Source of the DNA: Phylloscopus collybita
Taxonomy: Eukaryota; Chordata; Aves; Passeriformes; Phylloscopidae
Direction of reading: 5' to 3'
Length of the DNA: 64,000 nucleotides
NCBI GenBank assembly: GCA_027886175.1
Contig: JAJNNQ010000018.1
Span: 24,301,001 to 24,365,000 of the forward strand
A program made the translations under genes and the position numbers. Below, one piece after another: positions 12,244 to 23,292 of the stretch. The notes under the pieces are model-generated. The model was not told the origin of the DNA, did not search any database, and worked only from the letters and a program-made list of their open reading frames with translations. Within the stretch, counting starts at the first letter, position 1. Each line of letters starts with the position of its first letter.

Positions 12244-15200
12244 AGGAGTTGCATTGCAGAACATAACTTGTAGCTGGCTTAAATTTGTACTAATGTCAAT
12301 GTTATATCACAGAAAGAATTCTTACCATTTTGATGATAATTATCACTGTTGATGATGCAGATTTTACTGTTTCTCTGATCTCAAGAGCATTCAAGCACAG
12401 AAGTATCTGATATATCCAACCTCCTTCTGGTTTGATCATAAGGAACAAAATAAGAAGTTTTACATTACTATTGTCAATTTAATATAATTCCAACTGGTTT
12501 TCTTGTTATTTGTTTTGCCTTTTTTTAAAGATTGCAAATTTATTTTCTTTAAAATTAAGAAATTTAGCACTTACCATTACTTGGAACATAGTTCTGGATG
12601 GCATCAGAGAAAGACTTTTTGACATCAGCTTCAGAGTCAGGTCCTGAACTGTCCATTTTTGTTTCAGAATTTACTGAAGCAATGGCTGTTGCTTTTGAGT
12701 CTTGGTCACTGTCATGTTCACTGTCTACAGCTGCATACATTTCATGCTCCTTCTCTGGTGTTTCTTCTAGTAGCTTTCTTCTGCCTACTCCTGCACATAA
12801 TTGCAAAGGGAAATCATGGTTATTTTTAGAGGATTCAGCTTACTCCTATAAGATATTAACCTCTACAGAGATGTAAATTTTTTTATTTTCCTAACTTAAA
12901 GCCTCAACTTAAACACTAGAGTATCAGAGTAAATGTGCTACAGATTCATGATTTAATAAGCACTATACAAATAATGATCTCAGAATTTGAAGGACAGACC
13001 TTTAAGCAAAACTTACATTGTAGTAAAGTAATTAAAAATCAGTATTGAGGAAAAAATATATTTGGTTTTGATAGTTAGTTTGTAGATTCCCTGGTCATTA
13101 TTAGTAGGTCTCTTTCTTATATCCAAATACAAGTGGGATAAGCTTTAGAGGGAGAACAGTTAAAAATGCAATATAGGATTAAAGCTTAACAAATTCCCAC
13201 AATATATCAAGCTTCCCTGCAAAATACAAGAAAACACGGGCATGTTCATGCAGAGGTATGACTGAAGGCACCGCTGACTCAGTTTTAGTGACTTGGAGTA
13301 AATTGCCTGAAGCCAATAAAATACTGCTTTCAAAAAAAAAACCACACCATGCTTACCTACAAAGGAAAAAAAGTTACAAATTGCTTAATTTAGTCATATG
13401 CTTCAAGACAGTACTGGCCAAAGATACACATCAGAAATAGTCCAGTAGTTCAAGATGAGTAATTTGCTCTTAAACTGTTACCATTGTATCAACTCATATT
13501 ATTAGATCCTTGAAATATCATAAATCAGTCATTAACTGGTATGAGTTAGGCTCACTACCTCTTCATTTTAAATCACCAGAAGGAGACAGTGCTGTATCTG
13601 TTGTGGGGGTTTTTTTCTGCCAACAAAGGATATTTTGTTCTTGCTAAATCTCTATTAATGAAACATTACTCCAGTAACTTTAGCTGCAGTTTGAGCAGCA
13701 CACTTAATTGTTATAGCAGACAAAAGCTCTGGCAGCTCTAGAAGAACATTCCTTTTTTCTGTACATTTTCCCTGCTCAGTGTCCAAATTGTGCCCCCTTT
13801 GTGCAGACACAATGACCTGTTCCCTCCATGTAGCATTATCTTTAGTTGAGTAAGCTGTGATTTCACGATGAATCTTTTCAAATTGCTGGTGCTGCTGCAG
13901 CAGTTTGCTTCCATCCCAGAAGTACTCTAAGGGTTGCTTAGCATCTTGCTTTAATTTAAATAAAACTGTTGAGATGTAATTAATGGGTTTGCTAAATCTG
14001 TTTATCATACAATATTTGCCTGGTTTTGGTTTTTTTCTGCACCTTCTCTATATTTAAAAGTATCTTACATTGTTCAGATTCCTTTCAATGTACTCTCATT
14101 ATTCTGTGCAGTATTCAAGTGTACTAGTCCTAATGTCACTTTGGGTTTTTTGACCAAACATATATGCTTAAACTTTTTTTGACAGGCTTAATTGTTAGTT
14201 TTACTAAATATATTTGCAAAGAACCCTGGTGGTCTGGTAAAAATACTACTGAAATCCTTTTTGTTAAAATATAATTGCTATTATTTGTATTTCTGGATTT
14301 TGACTCTTATTTTCAGAATTTTTCTTTTTTTTCTCCTCCTAACTAGTTTTAGTAGCAGCATTTTTTTGTTTAGCATTATTCATCCTTTCTGTTACAACAG
14401 TATCTTCTTTTTCAAGATCTACTCTATCAGCCAAGTTTATGAGCAATCCCAGGTTGCCAGGATTTAATTAATCCAGGGGTTTTTTTGATAGCAGTCTGGC
14501 TTTCTAGTTAAATGGCTTTAGAAGACACTACTGTCTGTTGTTTGTTTGTTTTCATTTGTTTGTTTGTGTTTTTTTCTTTAAAAATGTCTTCTGTTTTAGA
14601 GAGCTCAAAGGGTAAAAGTTTAGACTTGGTCAGATTCATATTACATGACTGTTGCTTTTATTCTCAATAAATTTTCTTTTAAATAGTTTTTTGGACATGA
14701 ATTCAGCTGAAAACTGATATTAATTTGTCTTTTGAAGTGGTATGCCTTTCAAAACTCAGATTAATTTTCTATGCTTTTGTATCTTTCCCTGTCATGGTGG
14801 TTTGAATTGATAGGCCTAAATCTGAGGATGCAGATTAATATTTTGTTTTACCATATCACAGATGATTTTTATATTTCTTTCTGAGATCTAGATTAAGACT
14901 GTCCATTCTCTGGTACCAGAAGCTGATGCTGGGAACAAGAATCTTCCCATTTTAGTTCTCCTCCACCTTCCTGGTGATGTTGCACATTTATAGGAATTTG
15001 TTCAGTTTATTGCTTCTCTCTGACAAGCTATAAGCAAGAGCATCAAGAGTTGTCCAATCTTTTACTCATTTGGTAGATTTTGTTGAAGTTTTTTCTCCCC
15101 TCTTCTCGCCCTGTTTGTTACTTTGCACTGCCAGCTGAGGAGGAAAGATCATTCTCTTTGGAGGTGTTTGTGTTACTGTTACCTGATACGTTATGTTTAA

Positions 15201-18200
15201 CCTCCTGGTGTGAAGTGCCTTCAGTTTCTTTTCCCTGTGGTATTTTATCAAGGCTTACCAAGGTCTTTCTGTACTATGGAAGCTCAGTTCTTCTCAGCTA
15301 TCAGTTTTTACCTTCCATTCCAAAACACCATATTCTTCCAAAGGGCCAGCTTTTTGGAAGTTTTGGTACGTGTTAAACTGAGGCCATTCAAGGAGAGGTG
15401 AGCAGGGAAAGGTTCATCTGGAGTCAGTTCTTGGGACTCCCCAGATTCCTGATGATGTTCATCATTAAAAATGTCCTGACTGAAATATTTGATGTGAGAC
15501 ACTTTTATTCTCTGATTTCTGAATTCCATCTTTTACAGTACTATCCATTTTGAAATAGCTTCTGGATGCTGAATTTTTCCTGCACCATAACCTTTGACTT
15601 TAGTTTGTCTTTCTCGGGTGTTTCCAGACTAAGCCTTGGTTCACTGCCACATGAGGTCTTCTTGATGCCCAGATGATTATTTGCAGTTCCTGGCAGTTCC
15701 CCATAGCGCTGCACTTGCCCTTTGGCTGTTGAACTCGGAAACTTCAGTACGTCCGCAAAACGACTAAAAGAGAAGCAATGGCTTTGTTCTTCAGATAGTT
15801 CAAGCTTTTCTCCTGTACTTTTTATGTCTGAGGCATTGCAACTCAGAGGGGGTCATGAGAACAAGAAATTTGATGGAATTGATTAATGTCCCTGTTGATT
15901 ATCATGTTTGTTCATATTATAATTAATAAAACTATTATAGATATTTGTATACCAACCTGATCGGCCATGTCTGCTTTCTGACTCCTGATTTTTCTTTTCA
16001 GCTTCACTGTTTCTCAGCAGTTGGCTTTCTGATACCAAGTTGTCCTCTGAACTGTAAGGTTCAATTGGCTTCTCTTTGTCACATGTTAGTGCATCAAAAG
16101 ATGATTCTGTGCCACTTGAGGTGTTTTTGGTGTCATTAAGAGTATGTGCACTTGCTGGTATCTCCCCAGGATTTAGCCTGTTACTGTTTGAATCTGTTAT
16201 TTCTTGTGCATAATTCTCATCTTCATCTGTCACCGCATTAACTGTTTCCTTTGATTCTTTCATATGTAATTCTTTCTGGTCTAAAGTCTGCTCTTCCTCA
16301 TTCTTATTTGCTTGATCCATTGTTTCTCTCCTCTGGTCCTCTGCAGCAATTGTAGCTTCCTCAGCATGGCCAAAATTAAGAACATCACTTAAACCCAGAT
16401 TAAACCAATTTGATTCAGATTCTTGGCTTTCACTCTTTTGTTCTTCTGACAATACCTCGGTGACTGTTGTTTCCTGTTCAGTACTAGAATGCTTAGGCAC
16501 ACCAGAGACATCATGGTTTTGTGGATCATTTTTTTCTGATGCCAAACCAGCATCTTCATTCTCTCCACCAAAATACAGAAAGCTTGTCAGTCCACCTTGA
16601 AACCAACCAGATGCAGGGGGTTCTTGTTCCTCCTTATCATTTGGCTCCTGTAAATCATTTTCAGCTGCTGCCTCTGTTTTTGTGGCTTGGTATTTATTTG
16701 CCTCTGAAAATTCAGTAACAACTTTTACGGGCTCATCATCATTTTCACTTTCTGTGGTGAACCATCCTGAAATCCAACTAGACTGAGTTTGAACAGGTTC
16801 TACTGGGAGACTGTTTTGCATTTGTAGCTCTTCAGTATCATCTTTTCTAACCAACTTTTTGTTTTCAGACTCCTGAATGTGAGATTCCTCTGAGTAATTT
16901 TCAGAAACTGATTCAGTTCTTTCTTCATCTTGTATGGGGTCTCTTGTATATTTTAAGAGTTCATTTTCATGCAGCTTTGATTCTGCATCAGACAATGAAT
17001 ATTCACTTTCTTTGTTGTGATCATATAATGAATTCTCTTCATTTTCAAAAGTGTACTTATCTTCATGAAGACAAAGGAAATCAGTTTCCTAAAAGAATAA
17101 ATAATATTAACCTTTAAAATGTTCTTATGTGTAATTTTCTGTATCACTGTCTATTGCACCAAAATATATTGTCATTCTGTCTGTAATTAAGAACTGTAAT
17201 TAACTATATTATTCCTAAAGGTTCTATATCTTTAATTATACAGAAATTATTTTACACAACAATAAACATGCAAATGGAGCAATTATAAAAACAGTTTTGA
17301 ATAATCTGAAATGAAATATCCATCAACAGTTGAATTTCTAGCTGCATATTAGATTTTCAGTTGTTGTAAACAACATTGGAAAATCTGGTGATGTTGGTCT
17401 ACCTTAGTGAGCACTTCCACTTCTTCTCCAATTAAAACTTCCTCAACCTTCACAGCATCTCTTGGGAAATATCCAAAATCTTTTCCTTTCTGTAAAAGAT
17501 AGAAAACTAAGAGCATTTAAACTTCAGGGATATATATGTTAGGTACTTGTATATGTGCTGGAAAAGTATGGATGAACAATAAGTTTATAGAACAGCTCCC
17601 TGTCTCCTTAATTCTGTTTTGTCATTGGTTTATTTTTCCTTCATGGAAGTGTTCCTCTTGCCATTTCAGAAAGCAAGGGGAAGTATATTACTCCATACTA
17701 TTATATTCTGTATTATTTTTATGAACATGAGTCTGTGCAATACCAAAGCAGTAGCCTTAAAACTGCTTCAGCTGAAGATAGTGCTGTGTGCACTGATGGT
17801 CGCAGCCAGCTCCTACTAAAATTGGCTGCAAATTTCCCATTGTCTTAGATGGGAAAAATGTCATGCCTTAATAACTAATGAGTTATTAAGTTAGAAGAAA
17901 AGTAGGATATGAAATTCAGATATGAGACTGGCTGTAGCTCAAAAGAAAATTACAATGAAGATGGCAACATGGCAGAAAATAAACTAATGATAGGGCCCAG
18001 AAGAATCAAGTCCCCCTGGCCAAGAAACCACTACTGTCTTTCTGTCTTTACGTCAAACCATTGCAGGTAGCCTTTAATAGAGGGACACATCTTGGAAAGC
18101 TAGGAATATTGAGTTACCTGCAAAGAAACGCTTGGATGAAAAGAAAAAGAAGACAGAATTTCACTATTAAGCAATAAATGTGACAGATTATTTACAGGAA

Positions 18201-20543
18201 AAAAACCAACACCCAAAAATGTACTGATGTCTTGTAGTTTTGAAGCACTTATACAGTTTTACTAGCAGTAAAACTTGATTTGGATCAATGCATCCATTCC
18301 TTCTTAAATGTCTGTTCTAACATCACTGACACTTGTTCCAAGTCATTAAATGTGCATGCTAACTTCTCTGGGAACTTCCCTTAAGCACTGAACTGTGAAG
18401 TCAGTGCTTAGGGAAAGTCAGGTCCCAACACTGGATGTCTTACCCATAGACCTGTAGATAGGAACCTGACCTGATAGATCTGTTTTCAAGGGAACCAGAT
18501 TAAATCATTACCAAATGATAAGATGAAGGAAACAGAAAACTTGTATTCTGATCTTGACTTTATTTCGCTATGAGTAATCTTTGCCAAGATTTGGTTTTCT
18601 CTTTCTGTATAAAGACAGTAACAATGACCCAACTCCCAAATACTCTACTGATCTATGACTGGTTAATATTTCAAAAGAGATAGCAGATCCTTGGAAGCAA
18701 GTAGACTGTAGTTGTAACGCTATTACTATATCTAAAATATTTATAGGGAAAGTCTTTCGGATTGAAGTACTTACACTTCCTGCCCACAAGTTCTCATTTT
18801 CCCTTGAAAGTTTGGAGTATACGATGATCTCCTCCCCTGTTTTGAAGTTAAGATACCGGCAGTCAGGCCCTAAGTAGTCAGTAGTGGCTTGAACACGGCT
18901 CATTGCCTCTGGAATAATATGTGGAAAGAATTAAACAAATACAATGTCCATTTTGTCTGAAGCCAGGTTACTGAGAAATATGATATATATCAAATACTGA
19001 TGAATTGCAGTAGCAAACATTTTAATGTATGTGCTTTATGATACTAATCCATTTATATCAACAAGTGGAAATCAACTAAACACAAAAAGCAGCCCTGTCT
19101 TGTTTTCTTTTCTAGGTACTGCAGACATCAAGTGGAAAAGCTCTTGTCCTATATGGACATTTTCCAGTGCTTGTTATCCAAGGTTTCAAGGCTTAAATTG
19201 AAAGGATGTGTGCAGGATTAGCAATTTCAATTACTAAGGTAGATCTAAACAGCTAAAAAGTATTTCCCAGGCATATTTATAATTTTATATTTTAGAAATT
19301 CTAAGTTAAATCTAATAATTATTTCAGGGATTTTGTCCTCTATTTTGAATACATTTATCTTATGACAGAAATACATACATTTTAGGAATATGAATCTTAA
19401 AAGTGTTGTTAAAATGAAAGTTTCCAATTCAGTTTGAATTATTTTAAGTTTTCTTTGTCTCCACCCCTGTCTCCCCACAGAAACCACTACTGCTGTGCTC
19501 TGGTCAGTTTGGAGCCCATTTCACATGCAGTTCCACAAAGATAGGTATCTCTGAACATCTAGAACCTGCTGAAGTTGGTACGGCTCCACAAGAATATAGA
19601 AATCCATCATCAGAGGAAATCTAAGGTCTCTTCCACTTAAGGAGAAGTGGAAGATTGAAAATACATTGAAACTACAACACTTAAGTCTGCCAAACCAATG
19701 GAAACAGCTTCAACTATGATTATGACAGGTTTCGCAATGGTAATCAGTGGATTTTAATAATTCAGGACCATAATTATTCAGGTCAAATAATTATTTGACC
19801 ACTTGTGATTTAATGGCTCTGCTTCCTGTGGAGTTATTTACTCTTTGAGAACCACATAACTAGTTACAGCACTTACTACATGTTAAAGAAGAAAAAGTAA
19901 GTAAAGAGGAAATATTGAGTGTTCTGTAAGAAGGATTACAAAAGAAATCCCAAACCAGTTTGCTTACAGTGAGAAAAAAGCCCAAGAGTTCTACAGAATG
20001 GGCTATGAATGTAATATAAATAGATAACAGAGTCTTCTTTCTCAGTTTATGACCTACCATTTTAATTTTATTTATATTCTGTTTATTTTATTTTGTACCT
20101 GTAAAGAATGAGTAAAAAGCTGTTTTTACTTTAAAGCTGTTTTATACTGCCTGTTTTGGGGACACCTGAGGAAAACTAGCTATTCAAAGGTATTTTTACT
20201 GAACTTTGATCTGTATAACCTTACACAACAATCCAGCAAGTCTTTTTTTTTTTCTCTTTTTGTTTTAAAAGTTAAAGTTTACTGCTCTTAAATTTAGTAT
20301 ATTAACAACAAACATTTGCTATGGATATTAATTTTTAGTCTGCTTCATTGCTAATTTTGACATTACAATTCTTAATAGCTGCATATACACCACAAACACT
20401 GTTTGAAAAAAAGAAAATTTTTACTTACTCTCACATTCTGGATCACCACACTTCTTCCATTCTGAAAGTACCTTTGTACTCTGCACACTTGCTGAGAATG
20501 AAATTACTAACAACAGAATTCTCTGATCCAAGATCCTTGACAT
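169..20543 (-). CDS. MIA2: MIA2 (TALI), long SH3-TM-coiled-coil form; 3' part beyond window
   Basis: ER-exit-site membrane protein of the TANGO1 family, helping COPII export of bulky cargo. Coding exons on the minus strand, all with AG/GT borders and phases that fit: 20429-20543, 18775-18908, 17403-17489, 15957-17088, 12575-12790, 12326-12426, 9243-9374, 6819-6840 (22-nt microexon), 6614-6702, 6153-6224, 5372-5482, 4973-5044, 4450-4554, 854-976, 169-292. This gives 878 residues, still open at the left edge. Residues 1-22 are a signal peptide. About 30-112 form the MIA-type SH3 domain, with cysteines at 32, 37, 55 and 118 and motifs GPDCRYLNF and FGYFPRDAV. About 113-560 are an acidic luminal region. 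Hydrophobic segments lie at about 588-596 and 615-634 (IVICAGIVGALTILLF), then coiled coil with REKQLANKIAELVEEKCK. The proline-rich tail lies outside. The 15957 donor (CAG/GTTGGT) is inferred from phase and is the least certain border. Confidence 0.9.
6819..6840 (-). CDS. MIA2: 22-nt MIA2 microexon
   Basis: CAG/GTTAGAAGTCGACTTTATGCAG/GTAAGC encodes VRSRLYAG. It sits between the membrane exon and the coiled-coil exon 6614-6702. The same short RSRLY segment follows the membrane span in human CTAGE5, so skipping it would break the frame. Confidence 0.88.
8670..9237 (-). mobile_element. Solo LTR (avian ERVL-like) in MIA2 intron
   Basis: On the minus strand it begins TGTTGTGGTTTAACCCCAG and ends CCAAAATACAGCCC...AAACCAGCACA, so it has the canonical TG...CA ends over about 568 bp. 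The sequence style (CAACTAAGCACCACACAGC start, CTCTATGCCAGACAAAACC end) is that of widespread avian ERVL LTRs. There is no internal region, so it is a solo LTR. It lies in gene orientation. Flanks on the minus strand are GTAAG before and GAAGT after, compatible with a damaged 4-5 bp target duplication (TAAG versus GAAG). Confidence 0.75.
9243..9374 (-). CDS. MIA2: MIA2/CTAGE5 shared transmembrane exon
   Basis: The 44 codons AVASLPEDMRPGPDLYGFPW then EIVICAGIVGALTILLFLYRSYQS match the membrane exon shared by MIA2 and CTAGE5. The acceptor is TTTGCAG and the donor GTAAGT. Bases +1 to +5 of the donor are genomic; the +6 T is the first base of an inserted LTR (see the solo LTR at 8670-9237). Confidence 0.92.
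9597..9930 (-). mobile_element. CR1 LINE 3' fragment
   Basis: Typical avian CR1 tail read in reverse: GGGTTGAAAGGGACTT, CCCCATCCAGCCTGCCCTTGAA, GGGGCATCCACAGCTTCTCTGG, then TAAAGCCATTCCCCCTTATCC. 5'-truncated. It lies in the intron upstream of the membrane exon. Confidence 0.9.
10250..11065. promoter_or_regulatory. CpG island, internal CTAGE5 promoter
   Basis: Dense CpG and GC block in otherwise AT-rich intron sequence. It covers the CTAGE5 first exon (ATG at 10466) and about 600 bp upstream of it on the minus strand. It contains a run of GGGCC units (about 10976-10998) that could form G-quadruplexes. Open frames on both strands here are composition artefacts. Confidence 0.8.
11840..12072. 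repeat. A/C-rich low-complexity tract (AAAC and CA repeats)
   Basis: Long imperfect AAAC/CAAA simple repeat including a short (CA)n run. It lies in the MIA2 intron between the CTAGE5 island and the 12326 exon. The 103-codon frame across it on the minus strand (F/C/G-rich) is an artefact of the repeat. Confidence 0.9.
12326..12790 (-). CDS. MIA2: MIA2 coding exons 5 and 6 (acidic juxtamembrane region)
   Basis: Exon 12575-12790 encodes VGRRKLLEETPEKEHEMY followed by a D/S-rich stretch, and ends VPSN with phase 1 (donor GTAAGT). Exon 12326-12426 completes the codon and reads EGGWIYQILLCLNALEIRE to VIIIIKM in phase 0 (donor GTAAGA), giving a first short hydrophobic segment in front of AVASLPEDMRP. 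The second exon was found by phase matching, because it is too short to stand out as an ORF. Confidence 0.7.
13650..15882 (-). pseudogene. Decayed continuation of the MIA2 large luminal exon
   Basis: Beyond the TAA at 15885-15883 the same frame passes a TGA at 15855-15853. It is then open for 103 codons (15852 to 15544), encoding protein-like sequence with LELSEEQ and a further aromatic module CFSFSRFADVLKFP, then meets TAG at 15543-15541. Downstream, coding-like E/S/K/Q-rich pieces continue in shifting frames: FNDEHHQESGESQELTPDE near 15.45 kb, KETEGTSHQEVKHNVSGNS near 15.2 kb, NVQHHQEGGGELKWEDS near 14.95 kb, ADRVDLEKEDTVVTERMN near 14.4 kb and a 117-codon open stretch at 13655-14008. This looks like a once longer exon now truncated. 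Assignment of the 13.65-14.6 kb part to the same exon is less certain. Confidence 0.55.
15883..17088 (-). CDS. MIA2: MIA2 large luminal exon with aromatic repeats; readable to a stop at 15883
   Basis: Acceptor TTTTAG then an open frame of 401 codons to TAA at 15883-15885. It begins ETDFLCL, the usual end of the MIA SH3 domain. The rest is acidic and S/E/N-rich, as in TANGO1-family lumenal linkers. Four spaced aromatic modules are visible: SSWISGWF (residues about 215-222), WFQGGLTSFLYFGG (274-287), WFNLGLSDVLNFGH (340-353) and GWYTNIYNSFINYN (from about 490). A phase-1 donor CAG/GTTGGT at 15957 would splice into the 12790 exon. If it is not used, the transcript would encode a secreted 513-residue SH3 protein ending GQQGH-like at the TAA. 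Both forms are possible, since mammals also have a short secreted MIA2. Confidence 0.75.
   Translation of the reverse strand, partial: ETDFLCLHEDKYTFENEENSLYDHNKESEYSLSDAESKLHENELLKYTRDPIQDEERTESVSENYSEESHIQESENKKLVRKDDTEELQMQNSLPVEPVQTQSSWISGWFTTESENDDEPVKVVTEFSEANKYQATKTEAAAENDLQEPNDKEEQEPPASGWFQGGLTSFLYFGGENEDAGLASEKNDPQNHDVSGVPKHSSTEQETTVTEVLSEEQKSESQESESNWFNLGLSDVLNFGHAEEATIAAEDQRRETMDQANKNEEEQTLDQKELHMKESKETVNAVTDEDENYAQEITDSNSNRLNPGEIPASAHTLNDTKNTSSGTESSFDALTCDKEKPIEPYSSEDNLVSESQLLRNSEAEKKNQESESRHGRSGWYTNIYNSFINYNMNKHDNQQGH
20429..20543 (-). CDS. MIA2: MIA2 coding exon 1: signal peptide and first SH3 cysteines
   Basis: ATG at 20543. The hydrophobic run ILLLVISFSASV is a signal peptide, followed by KKCGDPEC, the first cysteine pair of the MIA SH3 fold. 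The donor is GTAAGT (20428-20423), leaving phase 1, which is completed by exon 2 (18775-18908, KAMSRVQ...). There is no CpG island here, unlike the internal CTAGE5 start, which fits a tissue-restricted promoter for the long form (inference). Confidence 0.9.
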
Positions 20544-20969
20544 TTTAGATTAAACCCAGAATGCACTGAAACTGTGGAAACTGCATTGATGTGCAGTTAG
20601 CAAGAATATTCTACATTTTTCTTAGAGTAAACAAAACAAAACATTGCAAGTAAACTTTCAATCCTGTTTTCCTTCTCTGATCTGCTTAAACAGAAGTACA
20701 CTATGCTAACTTGCTAACAATCTGCAGAGTCAGGTGTCCTGATTATACACATGCATTAATAATTAACTATGTTCTGCTAGCTAGGCGGATGTTTTGAATA
20801 CAAAGGAAGTAGTTCTGGTCAAATCACAATTTAGCCTCTATCAGAAAGATTCTTCTGTACTGAGTTTGTAGAAGACTGTGCCTGGGGAAATTCAACAGCA
20901 GTTGTATTAGGATTATTTCTGGATCATGAATGCATTTTTAATGTACCTCTTTCATCTGATATTAAAATG

Positions 20970-21835
20970 GTGTAGTGTGATGACCAAGAAGCCTGTCAAG
21001 GGCTAAGACAGCCTACTATCTACAGCCTACACCACATTCCTTCTACATTATCATTGCAGATGGAGTTCTGCGTGGCTGACATCAAGAAAGGATGAGTGGG
21101 CCAAAGGAGGAGGCCCTGTAGAGATGGGATGGTTCTGTTTTGGCTCTGAAGAACTGAACAGAACAGAACAAAGTCATATGACTAGAACTTTGAAGGATGC
21201 CATGGCCAAGACAGTAACTTTTGCCTGAGTAAGGGTTTAAAAATTTAACATTAAAGCACACATCCTGAGAATGCTAAAAAGATTATTGAAGTACATGCTA
21301 CCACTACATGTATATATGTGAGTATATTACTCAATCCTCCACCTAGATTATGCTACATGTAAAGAAGGAGGAGGAGAATAAGGTGGGGCTGTATGTAAGC
21401 CAGATAGAATTTTCATGTACTTAGCAAAATACCCAAAAAGATCTTGGAGTCAGTTGGTGGGTTACTCTCCTCTTCACAAGCCAGGATGCCTGCTTGGTAA
21501 GCTTCTGCATAGGTTTATAGTTATTACCCAGGCTAACACAATATTATTGTTATCGTTAGAGCTCTGTCACATCTAGTGCTGTTTATCAACAGCAATCCCA
21601 AGTCTGTGTTTCTGTTATTTCAATAAACCAAACTATGTGTGAATCTGGGACAGTGAAGGTTCTTACTGAGCACAGCTTGATCTGTAGTTTTGGACTGGTA
21701 AACTGCACTATTTGTGAATCTGTGCTTGTGAAAGTTCTTACTGAACACAACCAGACCTATGGTGCCAAATTGATTTATAACCATAAATCAAACTCAGTCA
21801 CATTCAGACCCTGTGATCTCTAAGGACCAGCTGGA
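20970..21835 (+). repeat. LTR-like segment with a 75-bp tandem duplication
   Basis: The stretch runs from about TGTAGTGTGATGACC to a 3' part containing TTTCAATAAACC (poly(A)-signal-like) and looks like an old LTR; its borders are not proven. Its end carries two imperfect 75-bp units, 21633-21707 and 21708-21782, both with TGTGAATCTG and GTTCTTACTGA.CACA. Confidence 0.4.
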
Positions 21836-22364
21836 ATGCAGGGAGTGTTATTTTCTGTCAATCTGTATTACCCTTAACACAATAGATGAACTATAATTTC
21901 ATGCTTATATTGATTTGCATTTATGCTAACCTAGCTACTGACAGTAGCTTTTATTTGTTTCTTCATTTTTTAATAAACTATTTTTTTCTGTGCACTGATG
22001 TATTTTAGATAATTTATAGCTGTCATTGGGAACTTAGAAATGTTTTCCACATATTCTTATGGAGGTTTCTCATGCACTAGATCACAGTACAATCCATCCT
22101 TTAGCATGGGGAATGCCTAGTTGGCTCCAAACTCTTAAAGGTGCCTGGCAGTTTTCAGGCTTGTAAGACAATTAGAAAATCCATATGCTATCTCTGCATC
22201 ATATATCACAGAGCAATATAGCAAAGCTAAGCAAATGACATGCCCTGCTTTTTAAAAAATACCCTGTTTCTTAGCAACCTAGTATCCAATATGTAGTTAT
22301 AAATAATTTTTTCTCAAATATGTTATGCTTTAAACTAGTAATTATGCAGGGAGATTTAGGGCAT

Positions 22365-23278
22365 GGTTCTGGTTTAGGGCAAATTTGGGAGAAACCCTCC
22401 GAATAGGGTCCCTCTGGGAAGCAAACTCAAACGGCCCCTCCTCCAACCAGTCCAGGAAAAAAAACTTCCTTGGAGAAAAGTGGAAAAAACTATTTATTTA
22501 ACAAACAAAGTATCCACAAGCATAAAGAATGAATAATAGGAAACAATAAAACCTTTCGTTGAAGTGAGATGGCAAATTCAGAAAGTCCTTGCTGTGAGTA
22601 GCTCAGCTCACCCAGTCTCCTACAAGCTCCCAGTGCTCCTCTGGGTTTTTCAGTCTGGAGCAGGTCTAAACAGTCTCAAGAGAAAGAGGAAAAGAACAGT
22701 CTAGGGAACTTCTCTGCCTCAGCTAGCTAAAATTGACTAAAAGCAGAAAGATCTCTGTAGCCACAGTTTGTGCCTGCAATGTTTTGATTTTCTGGAATTC
22801 CTTTCCCAGGGACAATTCTGGTAAACAAAGGATATGTTATTGTATACTATCCTGTTTTTCTCATTCTTTCTCAAAGGAGGGACCTTGCTTGATGTCCCTC
22901 TAATGTGACCAATATGGTCCAAGGATTCCACCCCTTGGGTGGGTTCATTGTAAAAAGGTATAAAGACAAGTGTATGGAAAATAAACACAGATTGGAGTCA
23001 TCTTAGCCTTCTGAGAGTCTGTGTCCTGATTTTGTGTCCTATAGTGACAGATCTCCGTCTCGCAATCTGTCTGAGCCTCAGCCAAACCCAGTCCCAGAGA
23101 GAGAATGCAGTTTTCAAAACAAACTGCACGCTTCTTCTCCCTGCTTCACTCTCAGTGAAGTGCCAGTTTTAAAGGCACAGAAGTCTATATACAGCACAAA
23201 CAGAACAGACGGTTGGGGATACAAGCATCAAAAAGTCACCCTAAGACAGAGATGCACAATAGTTATACAGGCATGAGG
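22365..23278 (-). mobile_element. LTR (outer element) split by a second LTR
   Basis: On the minus strand the segment opens near 23275 with GTGACTTTTTGATGCTTGTATCC and CTTTAAAACTGGCACTTCAC. It is interrupted, and resumes below about 22733 with AGGCAGAGAAGTTCCC, a poly(A) signal (AATAAATAG) and an end near ...TGCCCTAAACCAGAACC. This arrangement of U3-like, TATA-less and AATAAA parts fits an avian ERV LTR in minus orientation. Borders are approximate. Confidence 0.55.
22733..23048 (+). mobile_element. Nested LTR (inner element)
   Basis: Plus-oriented LTR with TATAAAG at about 22959, AATAAAC at about 22980 and a T-rich end near GTCCTATAGTGACA. Its TATA-to-AATAAA spacing and R/U5-like tail resemble the 3' LTR of the provirus at 52.48-52.84 kb, suggesting a related class II family. 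It sits inside the outer minus-strand LTR. The exact TG...CA ends are uncertain. Confidence 0.5.
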
Positions 23279-23292
23279 TTTTGCTATAAATG

